64,000 nt of DNA from Flavobacteriaceae bacterium PS02336. GTDB lineage: Bacteria > Bacteroidota > Bacteroidia > Flavobacteriales > Flavobacteriaceae. The notes beneath the pieces were generated by a model that saw nothing but the letters and a program-made list of their open reading frames with translations, was not told the origin of the DNA and did not search any database. The translations under genes were made by a program, and so were the position numbers. The stretch is from contig JASCOF010000002.1 in NCBI GenBank assembly GCA_029960065.1, forward strand, positions 868,001 through 932,000, written 5' to 3'. Below are positions 49,405 to 57,819 of this stretch, piece by piece; within the stretch, counting starts at the first letter, position 1; each line of letters starts with the position of its first letter.

Positions 49405-50229
49405 TTATGTTTTTAAAGTAATTACGGGTCTAACAGCATGGTTAACCAATCCTTCGCTGATGCTTCCGTTAAAGAAATGTGCAAATCCGGTTCTGCCATG
49501 TGTGCACATTCCAATTATATCGGCATTTATTCTGTTGGCAAAATTGATGATTCCTTTTTCGATATTGGTGTCGTTGTAAATTTGGGTAGTGTAATTACTG
49601 ATATTGAATTGTTCAATAAACTCATTAATGGCTTCTTCTGCAGTATGTGTTGGTTTGAAGCTATTTGGTGTGCATATGTTTACCAGGTGTATTTTTGAAT
49701 CAAACAATTTGGTGAAGGTTAAAAGTTTTTCAAAAGGTTTTTTTGCTTCCTCTGAAAAATCAGATGCAAAAACAACATTAGCGGCATTAAAATTTGAAAT
49801 GTCTTTTTTGATGACTAAAACGGGAATTTCTGAATTACGAACTACTTTTTCGGTATTGGAGCCGATAAATAATTCTTCAACACCGGACGATCCATGTGAC
49901 CCCATTACAATTAAATCAATATTATGTTCTTTGCTGATTTGGGTAATTCCATGAATGGGTTTGTCCATTTTAACGATTTCAGTTATCTCTATTCCGTCCA
50001 GATAAGGTCTTGCAGAAACTTCATCCAGCATTTCGTTGGCTTTTTTCATAAATAACATGCTTTCGGGAATGCTGATTCCTCCCAGAATAGCATCATTTGT
50101 TTGATGCGGTAATTCTAGCATGTGCAGAATAATGATTTCGGAATTGTCTTTTTTGGCGATTTGAGCAGCAACTTTTAAAGCGTCTTCTGCGTGTTCTGAA
50201 AAATCGGTAGGTACTAAAATTCGTTTCAT
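49405..50229 (-). CDS. Tandem universal stress protein
   Basis: The 274-residue cytoplasmic protein has two UspA folds. Domain 1 (1-140) begins KRILVPTDFSEHAEDALKVAAQIAKK and ends with an ATP-type loop GSHGSSGVEELFIGSNTEKVVRNSEIPVLV. Domain 2 (150-274) has VVFASDFSEEAKKPFEKLL and CTHGRTGFAHFFNGSISEGLVNHAVRPVI. Both loops keep the G-x2-G-x9-G pattern, so ATP binding is possible. USPs aid survival under stress through mechanisms still unclear. Confidence 0.95.
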   Translation of the reverse strand: MKRILVPTDFSEHAEDALKVAAQIAKKDNSEIIILHMLELPHQTNDAILGGISIPESMLFMKKANEMLDEVSARPYLDGIEITEIVKMDKPIHGITQISKEHNIDLIVMGSHGSSGVEELFIGSNTEKVVRNSEIPVLVIKKDISNFNAANVVFASDFSEEAKKPFEKLLTFTKLFDSKIHLVNICTPNSFKPTHTAEEAINEFIEQFNISNYTTQIYNDTNIEKGIINFANRINADIIGMCTHGRTGFAHFFNGSISEGLVNHAVRPVITLKT

Positions 50230-50311
50230 GATTTTGAGGTAAATATTATGAATAATTCAGTTTTTTAATGCTCTTATAAAGATAAGAAATATTTTTAGAG
50301 CAATCAATTTA

Positions 50312-50340
50312 TTTGATTTATAAAAAAAACACTATATTTG
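50312..50340 (+). promoter_or_regulatory. Promoter of the rimP-nusA-infB operon
   Basis: TTTG at 50312-50315 and TATATTTG at 50333-50340 form a -33/-7 pair with a 17-bp spacer. Transcription should start near 50345. Confidence 0.7.
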
Positions 50341-50368
50341 CACTGTTATTTATTAAAATCTAAATAAT

Positions 50369-50394
50369 GAGGGGACTAAGTGTCCCCTCTTTTT
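50369..50394 (+). terminator. Leader terminator of rimP-nusA-infB (attenuator-like)
   Basis: GAGGGGAC-TAAGT-GTCCCCTC, an 8-bp perfect GC-rich stem, is followed by five T. It lies about 25 bases after the start site and 9 bases before the rimP ATG. It looks like an intrinsic terminator inside the leader, so expression probably depends on read-through. Confidence 0.78.
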
Positions 50395-50402
50395 ATAAAA
50401 TT

Positions 50403-50867
50403 ATGACATTCAAAGAAAAAGTAAACGGATTAATTACAGAAGCTCTTCTGGAAAAACCATCAATCTTTTTGGTTGATTTGGCGGTTTCGGATTCTTTTAA
50501 AATTAGTGTTGGTTTAGACGGTGATAATGGAGTGGCGTTGCAAGACTGTATCGATGTGAGTCGTGCAGTAGAGAATAATCTAGATCGTGAAGAGCAGGAT
50601 TTTTCGCTTGAAGTGGCGTCGGTTGGAGTAGGGACACCATTAAAAATGATAAGACAATACAAGAAAAATATTGGTAGAACGCTGATTGTTACTACAAATA
50701 CAGAAAAAATCGAAGCAGAATTGATAGAAGCTAACGATGTTTTTATAATTTTGTCTTGGAAAGCAAGAGAACCGAAAAAAGTAGGAAAAGGAAAAGAAAC
50801 AGTTCAAAAAGAGCAACAAATACCTTATACAGAAATTAAAGAGGCAGTTGTTACGGTAACATTTTAA
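50403..50867 (+). CDS. rimP: Ribosome maturation factor RimP
   Basis: It assists 30S subunit maturation. The start [19 protein letters not shown] at 50403 is chosen. The frame opens at an ATG at 50367, but those codons run through the leader hairpin. The 154 residues include [31 protein letters not shown] and the SH3-like C-terminal domain ([13 protein letters not shown]... [15 protein letters not shown]). First gene of the operon, 19 bases before nusA. Confidence 0.95.
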   Translation: MTFKEKVNGLITEALLEKPSIFLVDLAVSDSFKISVGLDGDNGVALQDCIDVSRAVENNLDREEQDFSLEVASVGVGTPLKMIRQYKKNIGRTLIVTTNTEKIEAELIEANDVFIILSWKAREPKKVGKGKETVQKEQQIPYTEIKEAVVTVTF

Positions 50868-50886
50868 TTTTAATTAAAAAATTCGC

Positions 50887-52140
50887 ATGGAAAATTTAGC
50901 ATTAATCGATTCATTCTCAGAGTTTAAAGACAATAAACTTATTGATCGTGTAACGCTTATGGCAATTTTAGAGGACGTATTTAGAAATGCATTAAAGAAA
51001 AAATACGGTTCAGATGAAAATTTCGATATCATTATTAATCCTGATAAAGGGGATATGGAAATTTGGAGAAGAAGAGTAATTGTTGCCGATGAGGATCTTG
51101 ATTTTGAAAATGAGGAAATTACATTGACTGAAGCAAGAAAGATTGAAGCGGATTTTGAAATTGGTGAAGAGGTTTCTGAAGAAGTAAAATTGATTGATTT
51201 AGGAAGAAGAGCTATCTTAGCGCTTCGTCAGAATCTTATATCTAAAATTCACGAACACGATAATACAAACTTATACAAACAGTTTAAAGATATTATCGGG
51301 GATATTTATACAGCAGAAGTACATCACGTACGTCCTAGAGTAGTTATCTTGGTTGATGATGAAGGAAATGAAATCGTACTTCCAAAAGAAAAGCAAATTC
51401 CATCTGACTTTTTCCGTAAAGGAGACAATGTTCGTGGAATTATTGAAAGCGTTGAATTAAAAGGAAATAAACCTCAGATTATCATGTCTAGAACTTCAGA
51501 GAAGTTCTTGGAGAAATTATTTGAGCAGGAAATTCCAGAAGTTTTCGACGGATTAATTACAGTGAAAAACGTAGTTCGTATTCCTGGTGAAAAAGCAAAA
51601 GTAGCGGTAGATTCTTATGATGATAGAATTGATCCTGTTGGAGCTTGTGTAGGAATGAAAGGTTCTCGTATTCACGGAATTGTTCGCGAATTAGGAAATG
51701 AAAATATTGATGTAATCAATTATACAAACAATATTCAATTATTTATCACAAGAGCTTTAAGCCCTGCTAAGGTTTCTTCAATTAAAATTGATGAAGAAAG
51801 TAAAAGAGCTGAAGTTTTCTTGAAATTAGAAGAGGTTTCTAAAGCAATTGGTAGAGGTGGTCACAATATCAAATTAGCTGGTCAATTGACAGGTTATGAG
51901 TTAGATGTTATTCGTGAAGGAGATGTTGCCGGTACTGTTGCAGATGAAGACGATGTTGAGTTAACAGAGTTCTCAGATGAGATCGAAGAGTGGGTAATTG
52001 AAGAGTTTGCAAAAATCGGTTTGGATACTGCGAAAAGTATCTTGAAACACGATGTAGAAGATTTAGTAAGAAGAACAGATTTAGAAGAGGAAACAATTCT
52101 AGATGTTATGAAGATACTAAAAGAAGAGTTTGATAGTTAA
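50887..52140 (+). CDS. nusA: Transcription termination/antitermination factor NusA
   Basis: It binds RNA polymerase and nascent RNA and tunes pausing, termination and antitermination. The 417-residue protein has the N-terminal polymerase-binding domain (MENLALIDSFSEFKDNKLIDR), an S1 domain, KH1 (GACVGMKGSRIHGIVRELGNENIDVINY) and KH2 (AIGRGGHNIKLAGQLTGYELDVI). It lacks the acidic repeats of E. coli NusA, as usual in Bacteroidota. The leader terminator upstream is an obvious target for self-control. Confidence 0.97.
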   Translation: MENLALIDSFSEFKDNKLIDRVTLMAILEDVFRNALKKKYGSDENFDIIINPDKGDMEIWRRRVIVADEDLDFENEEITLTEARKIEADFEIGEEVSEEVKLIDLGRRAILALRQNLISKIHEHDNTNLYKQFKDIIGDIYTAEVHHVRPRVVILVDDEGNEIVLPKEKQIPSDFFRKGDNVRGIIESVELKGNKPQIIMSRTSEKFLEKLFEQEIPEVFDGLITVKNVVRIPGEKAKVAVDSYDDRIDPVGACVGMKGSRIHGIVRELGNENIDVINYTNNIQLFITRALSPAKVSSIKIDEESKRAEVFLKLEEVSKAIGRGGHNIKLAGQLTGYELDVIREGDVAGTVADEDDVELTEFSDEIEEWVIEEFAKIGLDTAKSILKHDVEDLVRRTDLEEETILDVMKILKEEFDS

Positions 52141-52199
52141 GCAATAGCTGAATGTCTGCTCTAACAACACAACGAAAAAGGTAATAATAAAAAGGTTAT

Positions 52200-55079
52200 A
52201 TGTCTGAAGAGAGAGTAATAAGAATAAATAAGGTTTTAAGGGAATTAAATATTTCGTTAGAAAGAGCTGTAGATTATCTAAAAGATAAAGGAATTGCTAT
52301 TGATGCAAATCCAAATGCAAAAATTTCTGATAGCGAGTTTAATATCCTTCAAAGCCAATTTGCGGGCGATAAGGGGAATAAGGAGGCTTCAAAAGAGGTT
52401 GGAGAAGAAAAAAGAAAAGAAAAAGAAGCATTACGTGTAGAACGTGAGAAAGAAATTGAAGACAAACGCAGACAAGAAGAGGAGCGTCAAAAACAGCAGG
52501 AAATAATTAAAGCGAGAGCTGTTGTTTCTGGACCTGTGCAAGTTGGTAAAATCGACTTAAATCCGAAAAAACCGGCAATTACTCCTTCTGAGGAAACAGT
52601 TAAAGCTGAAGAACCAAAAGCTGTTGTTGCACCAGTGCAAACAGAAAAACCTGTTCAGAATGAAGCGGTAAAAGCTGACTCGCCTGTGTCGCAGCCAGTT
52701 TCAGAAGCAAAAAAAGAAGAACCTATTATTACGGAGAAAAAAGAAGTTAAGGCAGAATCTTCTAAGGTTGCGCAGGAGCCAATTGTGTCTACTGATCCAA
52801 CAACTTCAGAAGAGACAATTACTACTCAATATCAAAAGCTTTCAGGAACAACTCTTACTGGTCAAACAATTGACTTATCTCAATTTAATAAACCAAAGAA
52901 AAAGAAAGAAGATCCAAAAGCGGCTCAAAATAAACCTGGAACTCCTGGGGTTGGAAACAATAATAACGCAAATAAAAATAAGCGTAAAAGGATTGCTCCA
53001 AAGCCTGGTGCGCCTGGTGCTCCAAAACCGGCCATTGGTAATAATACGCCTGGAACGCCAAATGCAAATAAGCCAAATTCAAATAATAGTGGAGGAGGAT
53101 TTAATGCTAACAGAAGTCAGAGACCTGGTTTTGTAAAAGGAAACCGTCCTGCAATTGTGGCTAAGGTTGAGCCAACAGAAGAAGAAGTAAAAAACCAAAT
53201 TAGAGAAACTCTTGAAAAACTTCAAGGTAAAGGAGGTAAATCTAAAGCGGCTAAATATAGAAGAGATAAAAGAGAAACACACCGTCAGAAATCTGATGAT
53301 GAACAAAGAGCTCTTGACGAAGGAAGTAAAACTATTAAAGTTACAGAGTTCGTTACTGTTGGTGAAATTGCAATCATGATGGATGTGCCGATTACTAAAG
53401 TAATTGGAACGTGTATGTCTCTTGGTATCATGGTAACCATGAATCAGCGTTTAGATGCTGAAACTTTGACGATTGTTGCTGATGAGTTTGGTTACGATGT
53501 TGAATTTATTACAGTAGATATCGAAGAAGCAATTGAGGTTGTAGAAGATAAAGAAGAAGATTTAGTAACTAGAGCGCCAATTGTTACGGTGATGGGTCAC
53601 GTTGACCACGGTAAAACATCTTTACTGGATTATATTCGTAAAGAAAATGTTATCGCTGGTGAGTCTGGAGGTATCACACAGCACATTGGAGCATACGGGG
53701 TTACCTTGGATAATGGTCAAAAAATAGCATTCTTAGATACTCCTGGTCACGAGGCGTTTACCGCGATGCGTGCACGTGGAGCTCAGGTTACAGATATTGC
53801 TATTATTGTGGTAGCGGCTGATGATGATATCATGCCTCAAACAAAAGAAGCAATTTCTCACGCACAAGCTGCGGGAGTGCCAATTATATTTGCAATCAAC
53901 AAAATTGATAAACCAAATGCTAATGTTGATAAAATTAAAGAGCGTTTGGCTGGTATGAATTTACTTGTTGAAGATTGGGGTGGAAAAATTCAGTCACATG
54001 ATATTTCTGCAAAAGTTGGAACAGGTGTTAAAGAGTTACTGGAGAAAGTTTTATTAGAAGCAGAAATATTAGATTTAAAAGCGAATCCAAATAGAGCTGC
54101 TCAAGGAACTGTTGTTGAGGCTTTCTTAGATAAAGGAAAAGGATATGTATCTACGATTTTAGTACAGCAAGGTACTTTGAAAATTGGAGACTATATGTTA
54201 GCCGGTAAGCACCATGGTAAAGTGAAAGCAATGCATGATGAAAGAGGACATACTGTTTTAGAAGCAGGTCCTTCGACTCCAGTTTCTGTTTTAGGTTTAG
54301 ATGGAGCGCCAACAGCAGGTGATAAATTTAATGTATTTGAAGATGAGAAAGAAGCAAAACAAATTGCATCTAAACGTTCTCAATTAATGCGTGAACAATC
54401 AGTTCGTACACAAAGACATATTACTCTTGATGAAATTGGACGTCGTATTGCTCTTGGTCAGTTTAAAGAATTAAATGTAATTCTTAAAGGAGACGTGGAT
54501 GGATCTGTTGAGGCGTTATCTGATTCGTTCTCTAAATTATCTACAGAAGAGGTTCAAATTAATATTATCCATAAAGGAGTTGGTGCAATTACAGAAACCG
54601 ATGTTAACTTAGCTTCTGCATCAGATGCCATTATTATCGGATTCAACGTTCGTCCAGCAGGAAACGCTAGACAGCTTGCAGATAAAGAAGAGATTGATAT
54701 CCGCTACTATTCTATCATTTATGCAGCTATCGATGACTTGAAAGATGCTATGGAAGGAATGTTAGCGCCAGAAATGAAAGAGGAAGTTTTAGGTAATGCT
54801 GAAATTCGTGAGATTTTCAAAATTTCTAAAGTGGGTTCAATTGCTGGATGTATGGTAACAGACGGTAAAATCTTAAGAACTTCTAAGATTAGAGTTATTA
54901 GAGATGGAGTAGTAGTTCATACCGGTGAATTAGTTGCTTTGAAACGTTTCAAAGACGATGTTAAAGAAGTGAGTAAAGGTTACGATTGTGGTATTCAAAT
55001 TAAAGGATTTAATGATATCGAAATAAACGATGTTATTGAGGCTTACCACGAAGTAGCAATCAAAAAGAAATTGAAATAA
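52200..55079 (+). CDS. infB: Translation initiation factor IF-2
   Basis: This GTPase brings initiator tRNA to the 30S subunit. The 959 residues have an N-terminal IF2_N helix ([27 protein letters not shown]), a long disordered Lys/Glu/Pro/Asn-rich linker (about 60-380), and a second IF2_N element. The G domain follows with [11 protein letters not shown] near 466, DTPGHEAF and NKIDKPN. Domains II-IV come last. It is the last gene of the operon, with a strong terminator after it. Confidence 0.98.
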   Translation: MSEERVIRINKVLRELNISLERAVDYLKDKGIAIDANPNAKISDSEFNILQSQFAGDKGNKEASKEVGEEKRKEKEALRVEREKEIEDKRRQEEERQKQQEIIKARAVVSGPVQVGKIDLNPKKPAITPSEETVKAEEPKAVVAPVQTEKPVQNEAVKADSPVSQPVSEAKKEEPIITEKKEVKAESSKVAQEPIVSTDPTTSEETITTQYQKLSGTTLTGQTIDLSQFNKPKKKKEDPKAAQNKPGTPGVGNNNNANKNKRKRIAPKPGAPGAPKPAIGNNTPGTPNANKPNSNNSGGGFNANRSQRPGFVKGNRPAIVAKVEPTEEEVKNQIRETLEKLQGKGGKSKAAKYRRDKRETHRQKSDDEQRALDEGSKTIKVTEFVTVGEIAIMMDVPITKVIGTCMSLGIMVTMNQRLDAETLTIVADEFGYDVEFITVDIEEAIEVVEDKEEDLVTRAPIVTVMGHVDHGKTSLLDYIRKENVIAGESGGITQHIGAYGVTLDNGQKIAFLDTPGHEAFTAMRARGAQVTDIAIIVVAADDDIMPQTKEAISHAQAAGVPIIFAINKIDKPNANVDKIKERLAGMNLLVEDWGGKIQSHDISAKVGTGVKELLEKVLLEAEILDLKANPNRAAQGTVVEAFLDKGKGYVSTILVQQGTLKIGDYMLAGKHHGKVKAMHDERGHTVLEAGPSTPVSVLGLDGAPTAGDKFNVFEDEKEAKQIASKRSQLMREQSVRTQRHITLDEIGRRIALGQFKELNVILKGDVDGSVEALSDSFSKLSTEEVQINIIHKGVGAITETDVNLASASDAIIIGFNVRPAGNARQLADKEEIDIRYYSIIYAAIDDLKDAMEGMLAPEMKEEVLGNAEIREIFKISKVGSIAGCMVTDGKILRTSKIRVIRDGVVVHTGELVALKRFKDDVKEVSKGYDCGIQIKGFNDIEINDVIEAYHEVAIKKKLK

Positions 55080-55097
55080 TATTCAATAACTATATTT

Positions 55098-55129
55098 AAA
55101 AAGTCTCAACGTAAGTTGGGACTTTTTTG
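55098..55129 (+). terminator. Terminator of rimP-nusA-infB
   Basis: AAAAAGTCTCAAC-GTAA-GTTGGGACTTTTTT, 19 bases after the infB stop codon. Confidence 0.92.
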
Positions 55130-55131
55130 TT

Positions 55132-55162
55132 TTGCTTATTTGCTTATTTGCTTATTTGTTTT
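55132..55162. repeat. 8-bp tandem repeat (TTTGCTTA)
   Basis: TTTGCTTATTTGCTTATTTGCTTATTTG contains three and a half copies of an 8-base unit just after the infB terminator. Copy number may vary between strains. The unit is not a multiple of three and lies outside coding sequence. Confidence 0.7.
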
Positions 55163-55228
55163 ATTGTTTTAATGTTATTGAATTTCAATTATTAGTATTA
55201 TTTTTGATTAAACTAAATTAATAAGAAT

Positions 55229-55738
55229 ATGAAATTGAGATTATATACCGCTGCTTTGCTTTTAGGTTTTTCTTCTTTGTGTTTTTCGCAGGAAGATGTA
55301 GAAAAACCTGCACCTCCTGCAGGTAACGCTTTAGTAGGAGATTATTATGGTGCAGATGTTTCGGATACATCTGTAAAGAAAGCGATTTCTGTTGGTAAAT
55401 TAGAAGATAATTTGAAAGCAGATAATAAGATTGAAAATGTTTCTGTGAAAGGTGAGGTAACAGGCGTTTGTCCCAAAAGAGGATGCTGGATTAGTCTTAA
55501 AACAGAAGATGGTTCTTCTTTTTTTGTTAAAATGAAGGATTATGCTTTTTTTGTGCCTACCGCGGCAAAAGGGAAGAATGTTGTTTTGGAAGGTGTAGCT
55601 GAGAAAAAAGTTACTTCAATAGAAGAACTCAAACATTATGCAAAAGATGCTAAAAAATCAAAGGCTGAAATTGATGCAATAAAAGCGCCAAAAGAAGAGA
55701 TACGTTTTTTGGCAAGCGGAATTAAGGTTGTGAACTAA
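55229..55738 (+). CDS. DUF4920 exported protein
   Basis: The 169-residue protein has a signal peptide (AALLLGFSSLCFSQ). The mature domain belongs to DUF4920: an OB-like barrel with VSVKGEVTGVCPKRGCWISLKTEDGSSFFVKMKDYAFFVP around residue 72. The two cysteines (CPKRGC) could bind a metal or form a disulfide. It ends with RFLASGIKVV. Function is unknown. Relatives are often found near respiration or metal-handling genes. Likely periplasmic. It ends before a hairpin and a terminator. Confidence 0.85.
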   Translation: MKLRLYTAALLLGFSSLCFSQEDVEKPAPPAGNALVGDYYGADVSDTSVKKAISVGKLEDNLKADNKIENVSVKGEVTGVCPKRGCWISLKTEDGSSFFVKMKDYAFFVPTAAKGKNVVLEGVAEKKVTSIEELKHYAKDAKKSKAEIDAIKAPKEEIRFLASGIKVVN

Positions 55739-55776
55739 ATAAGCAATATAGGGCTTGGAATTTAGTCTTAAATGAC

Positions 55777-55798
55777 TATTCCGGTGCCTTTCGGAATA
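55777..55798. repeat. Small palindrome (ATTCCG/CGGAAT)
   Basis: TATTCCG-GTGCCTT-TCGGAATA lies between the DUF4920 gene and the bidirectional terminator. It resembles the GC-richer dispersed palindromes. Confidence 0.4.
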
Positions 55799-55829
55799 AA
55801 AAAAGCGAGATTAATATCTCGCTTTTTTT
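55798..55829. terminator. Bidirectional terminator, DUF4920 / SPOR genes
   Basis: AAAAAAAGCGAGAT-TAAT-ATCTCGCTTTTTTT between convergent genes. Confidence 0.93.
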
Positions 55830-55842
55830 GTTTTTAAAAGTT

Positions 55843-56232
55843 TTATTTTCCCGGTTTGAGTAAGAAAACACTTTTGTATCTGTTTTTAATTTCTGCTAGA
55901 TTTCTTTCAGCTTCGATTCTGGTTTTGAAATTACCGACAATTACTTTGTAATTAGGTGTGCTAAAAATAATAGTTCCGTCAATACTGGGATTTTCTCTTT
56001 TAAAATCCGAAAGTGTTTTTTTTGCTTCGTCGCTTTTACCGCTAAATATTTGGAATCTATAAGTGTCGTTTGTATTTATTGACGTGTTAATTTTACGCTT
56101 CTCGTTTAACAATTGCTCAAATTTAGGATCTTGATTCAATGTTAAATTTTGGTCTTGCGCGTTAATATTGTGCGCAAAAGCAATTGTTGTAATTGTTAAT
56201 AAAAGGTTTTTAGTGGGAGTTAAAATTCTCAT
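55843..56232 (-). CDS. SPOR domain exported protein
   Basis: The start MRILTPTKNLLLTITTIAFAHNINAQDQ at 56232 fits a signal peptide better than an ATG seven codons earlier. The mature protein carries a SPOR domain (YRFQIFSGKSDEAKKTLSDFKRENP... YKVIVGNFKTRIEAERNLAEIKNRYKSVFLL), which binds denuded peptidoglycan glycans at division sites. At 129 residues it is small and soluble in the periplasm. It is divergent from the act operon. Confidence 0.88.
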   Translation of the reverse strand: MRILTPTKNLLLTITTIAFAHNINAQDQNLTLNQDPKFEQLLNEKRKINTSINTNDTYRFQIFSGKSDEAKKTLSDFKRENPSIDGTIIFSTPNYKVIVGNFKTRIEAERNLAEIKNRYKSVFLLKPGK

Positions 56233-56334
56233 AATGTGATGGTTTTTATGCAAAAATACTATTTAAAGTTTGAGTGGGAAATTTTAATATTATTTAGAAT
56301 TGATATAAATTGATATTTAAGGGTATTTTAAGGT

Positions 56335-56364
56335 TTTGAGAATAGTTCATAAGTCGTATTTTTG
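56335..56364 (+). promoter_or_regulatory. Promoter of the alternative complex III operon
   Basis: TTTG at 56335-56338 and TATTTTTG at 56357-56364 with an 18-bp spacer. The leader to the actA ATG is about 84 bases. Confidence 0.65.
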
Positions 56365-56452
56365 TGCAAGTTTTAAAAGAGGGTATAGATTTTTCCTGAG
56401 TTTAGTACAGAAAAAATCATACCAAAAATTAGTAGACAATTATTTATACTAT

Positions 56453-57787
56453 ATGAAAAAGGTGGGTAACCATAATTCGATCTCAAGAAAATTGCTGTTT
56501 GGCTTATCGCTGACGTTAATTTTCTCCCTAACTTCATTTGCTCAAGATGCTGCTGCTCCCGCGGCGCCTGAAGCAGCGGCTGCTGCTCCAGCTGCAGGAG
56601 GCGGTGATCCAGTAAAAGGGAAAGAACTTTTTAATGCAAATTGCGCTGCATGTCACAAATTAGATGCTAAATCAACAGGACCAGCCTTAAGAGGTGTTGC
56701 TGATAAGCATGATAAAGCTTGGATTTACAAGTGGGTGCATAACAGTTCTGACATGATTAAGTCAGGTGATCCTGTTGCTGTTAAACTTTTTGAGGAAAAC
56801 AACAAAGCGGTAATGACTTCTTTTCCTCAATTGTCTGAAGGAGATATTGATAATATTTTAGCTTATACTTCTGAGCCTAAAGCTACGCCTGTAGCTGCGG
56901 CTGGTGGAGCTGCAACGCCTCCAGGAACTAATGTTGAAGGGGGTGGAATTTCAAATAATATTATTTTAGGAGCTCTTGCTCTTGTAATGGCTATTTTAGT
57001 TGTGATGTTGTTCATGGTGAACAAAGTATTAACTAAGGTTGCTAACAAAAATGGAATCGAAGTTGCGCCAAAAGAAGCTAGAACTCCAATTTGGAAAGCT
57101 TTCGTTAAAAATCAGTTCTTGGTTTTGGTAACTTCTATCTTTTTGCTTTTGGCAAGTGGTTATTTTGTTTATGGATACTTAATGCAAGTAGGTGTAGATC
57201 AGAATTATGAGCCAATTCAGCCAATTCACTACTCTCACAAAATTCACGCTGGTGACAATGAGATCAATTGTAAATATTGCCACTCTGCGGCTCGTGTTAG
57301 TAAAACAGCTGGTATTCCTTCGTTAAATGTTTGTATGAACTGTCATAAAAATATTTCTGAGGTTGCTGAAACTACTGCTACTGCTGAGTACAGCAAAGCA
57401 TTTTACGATGCTCAAATCCAAAAATTATATGATGCTGTTGGATGGGATAAGACTAAACAGGCTTATACTGGAAAAACAATGCCTGTAAAATGGGTTCGTA
57501 TTCATAATCTTCCTGATTTTGTTTACTTCAATCACTCTCAGCACGTTTCTGTTGCTGGAATTGAATGTCAAACTTGTCACGGACCAGTGCAAGAATTCGA
57601 AATCATGAAGCAGTACTCTAAATTAACAATGGGATGGTGTGTTGATTGCCATAGAAAAACTGATGTTAAGATGGAAGGTAATGCTTACTATGATAAGATT
57701 CATGCTGAACTTTCTAAAAAATACGGTGTAGAGAAATTAACTGCAGCGCAAATGGGAGGTTTAGAATGCGGTAAATGCCACTATTAA
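56453..57787 (+). CDS. actA: Alternative complex III subunit A, hexaheme cytochrome c
   Basis: It is part of the quinol:cytochrome c / oxidase electron-transfer complex ACIII. The start MKKVGNHNSISRKLLFGLSL at 56453 is chosen. The frame is open from 56336, but the upstream part lies within the promoter and leader. Signal peptide ends near residue 31. The 444 residues carry six CxxCH heme sites: 64-68 (CAACH), 273-277, 294-298, 372-376, 396-400 and 439-443. Residues 55-140 form a monoheme cytochrome domain, followed by two membrane helices (169-192 and 221-243) and the five-heme domain. The extra N-terminal domain exceeds the usual pentaheme ActA. First gene of the operon. Confidence 0.92.
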   Translation: MKKVGNHNSISRKLLFGLSLTLIFSLTSFAQDAAAPAAPEAAAAAPAAGGGDPVKGKELFNANCAACHKLDAKSTGPALRGVADKHDKAWIYKWVHNSSDMIKSGDPVAVKLFEENNKAVMTSFPQLSEGDIDNILAYTSEPKATPVAAAGGAATPPGTNVEGGGISNNIILGALALVMAILVVMLFMVNKVLTKVANKNGIEVAPKEARTPIWKAFVKNQFLVLVTSIFLLLASGYFVYGYLMQVGVDQNYEPIQPIHYSHKIHAGDNEINCKYCHSAARVSKTAGIPSLNVCMNCHKNISEVAETTATAEYSKAFYDAQIQKLYDAVGWDKTKQAYTGKTMPVKWVRIHNLPDFVYFNHSQHVSVAGIECQTCHGPVQEFEIMKQYSKLTMGWCVDCHRKTDVKMEGNAYYDKIHAELSKKYGVEKLTAAQMGGLECGKCHY

Positions 57788-57819
57788 TCGATTTATTAAG
57801 ATTTTAATATATATATACA

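Noticed and set aside
50367..50402. Upstream start of rimP
   Set aside because: Those codons lie within the leader terminator; the RimP family begins at MTFKEKV.
55132..55162. CRISPR-like or origin iteron reading of the TTTGCTTA repeats
   Set aside because: The unit is only 8 bases with no spacers, and no replication gene or DnaA-box cluster is nearby.
56336..56452. N-terminal extension of actA
   Set aside because: It lies within the promoter and leader and would hide the signal peptide.
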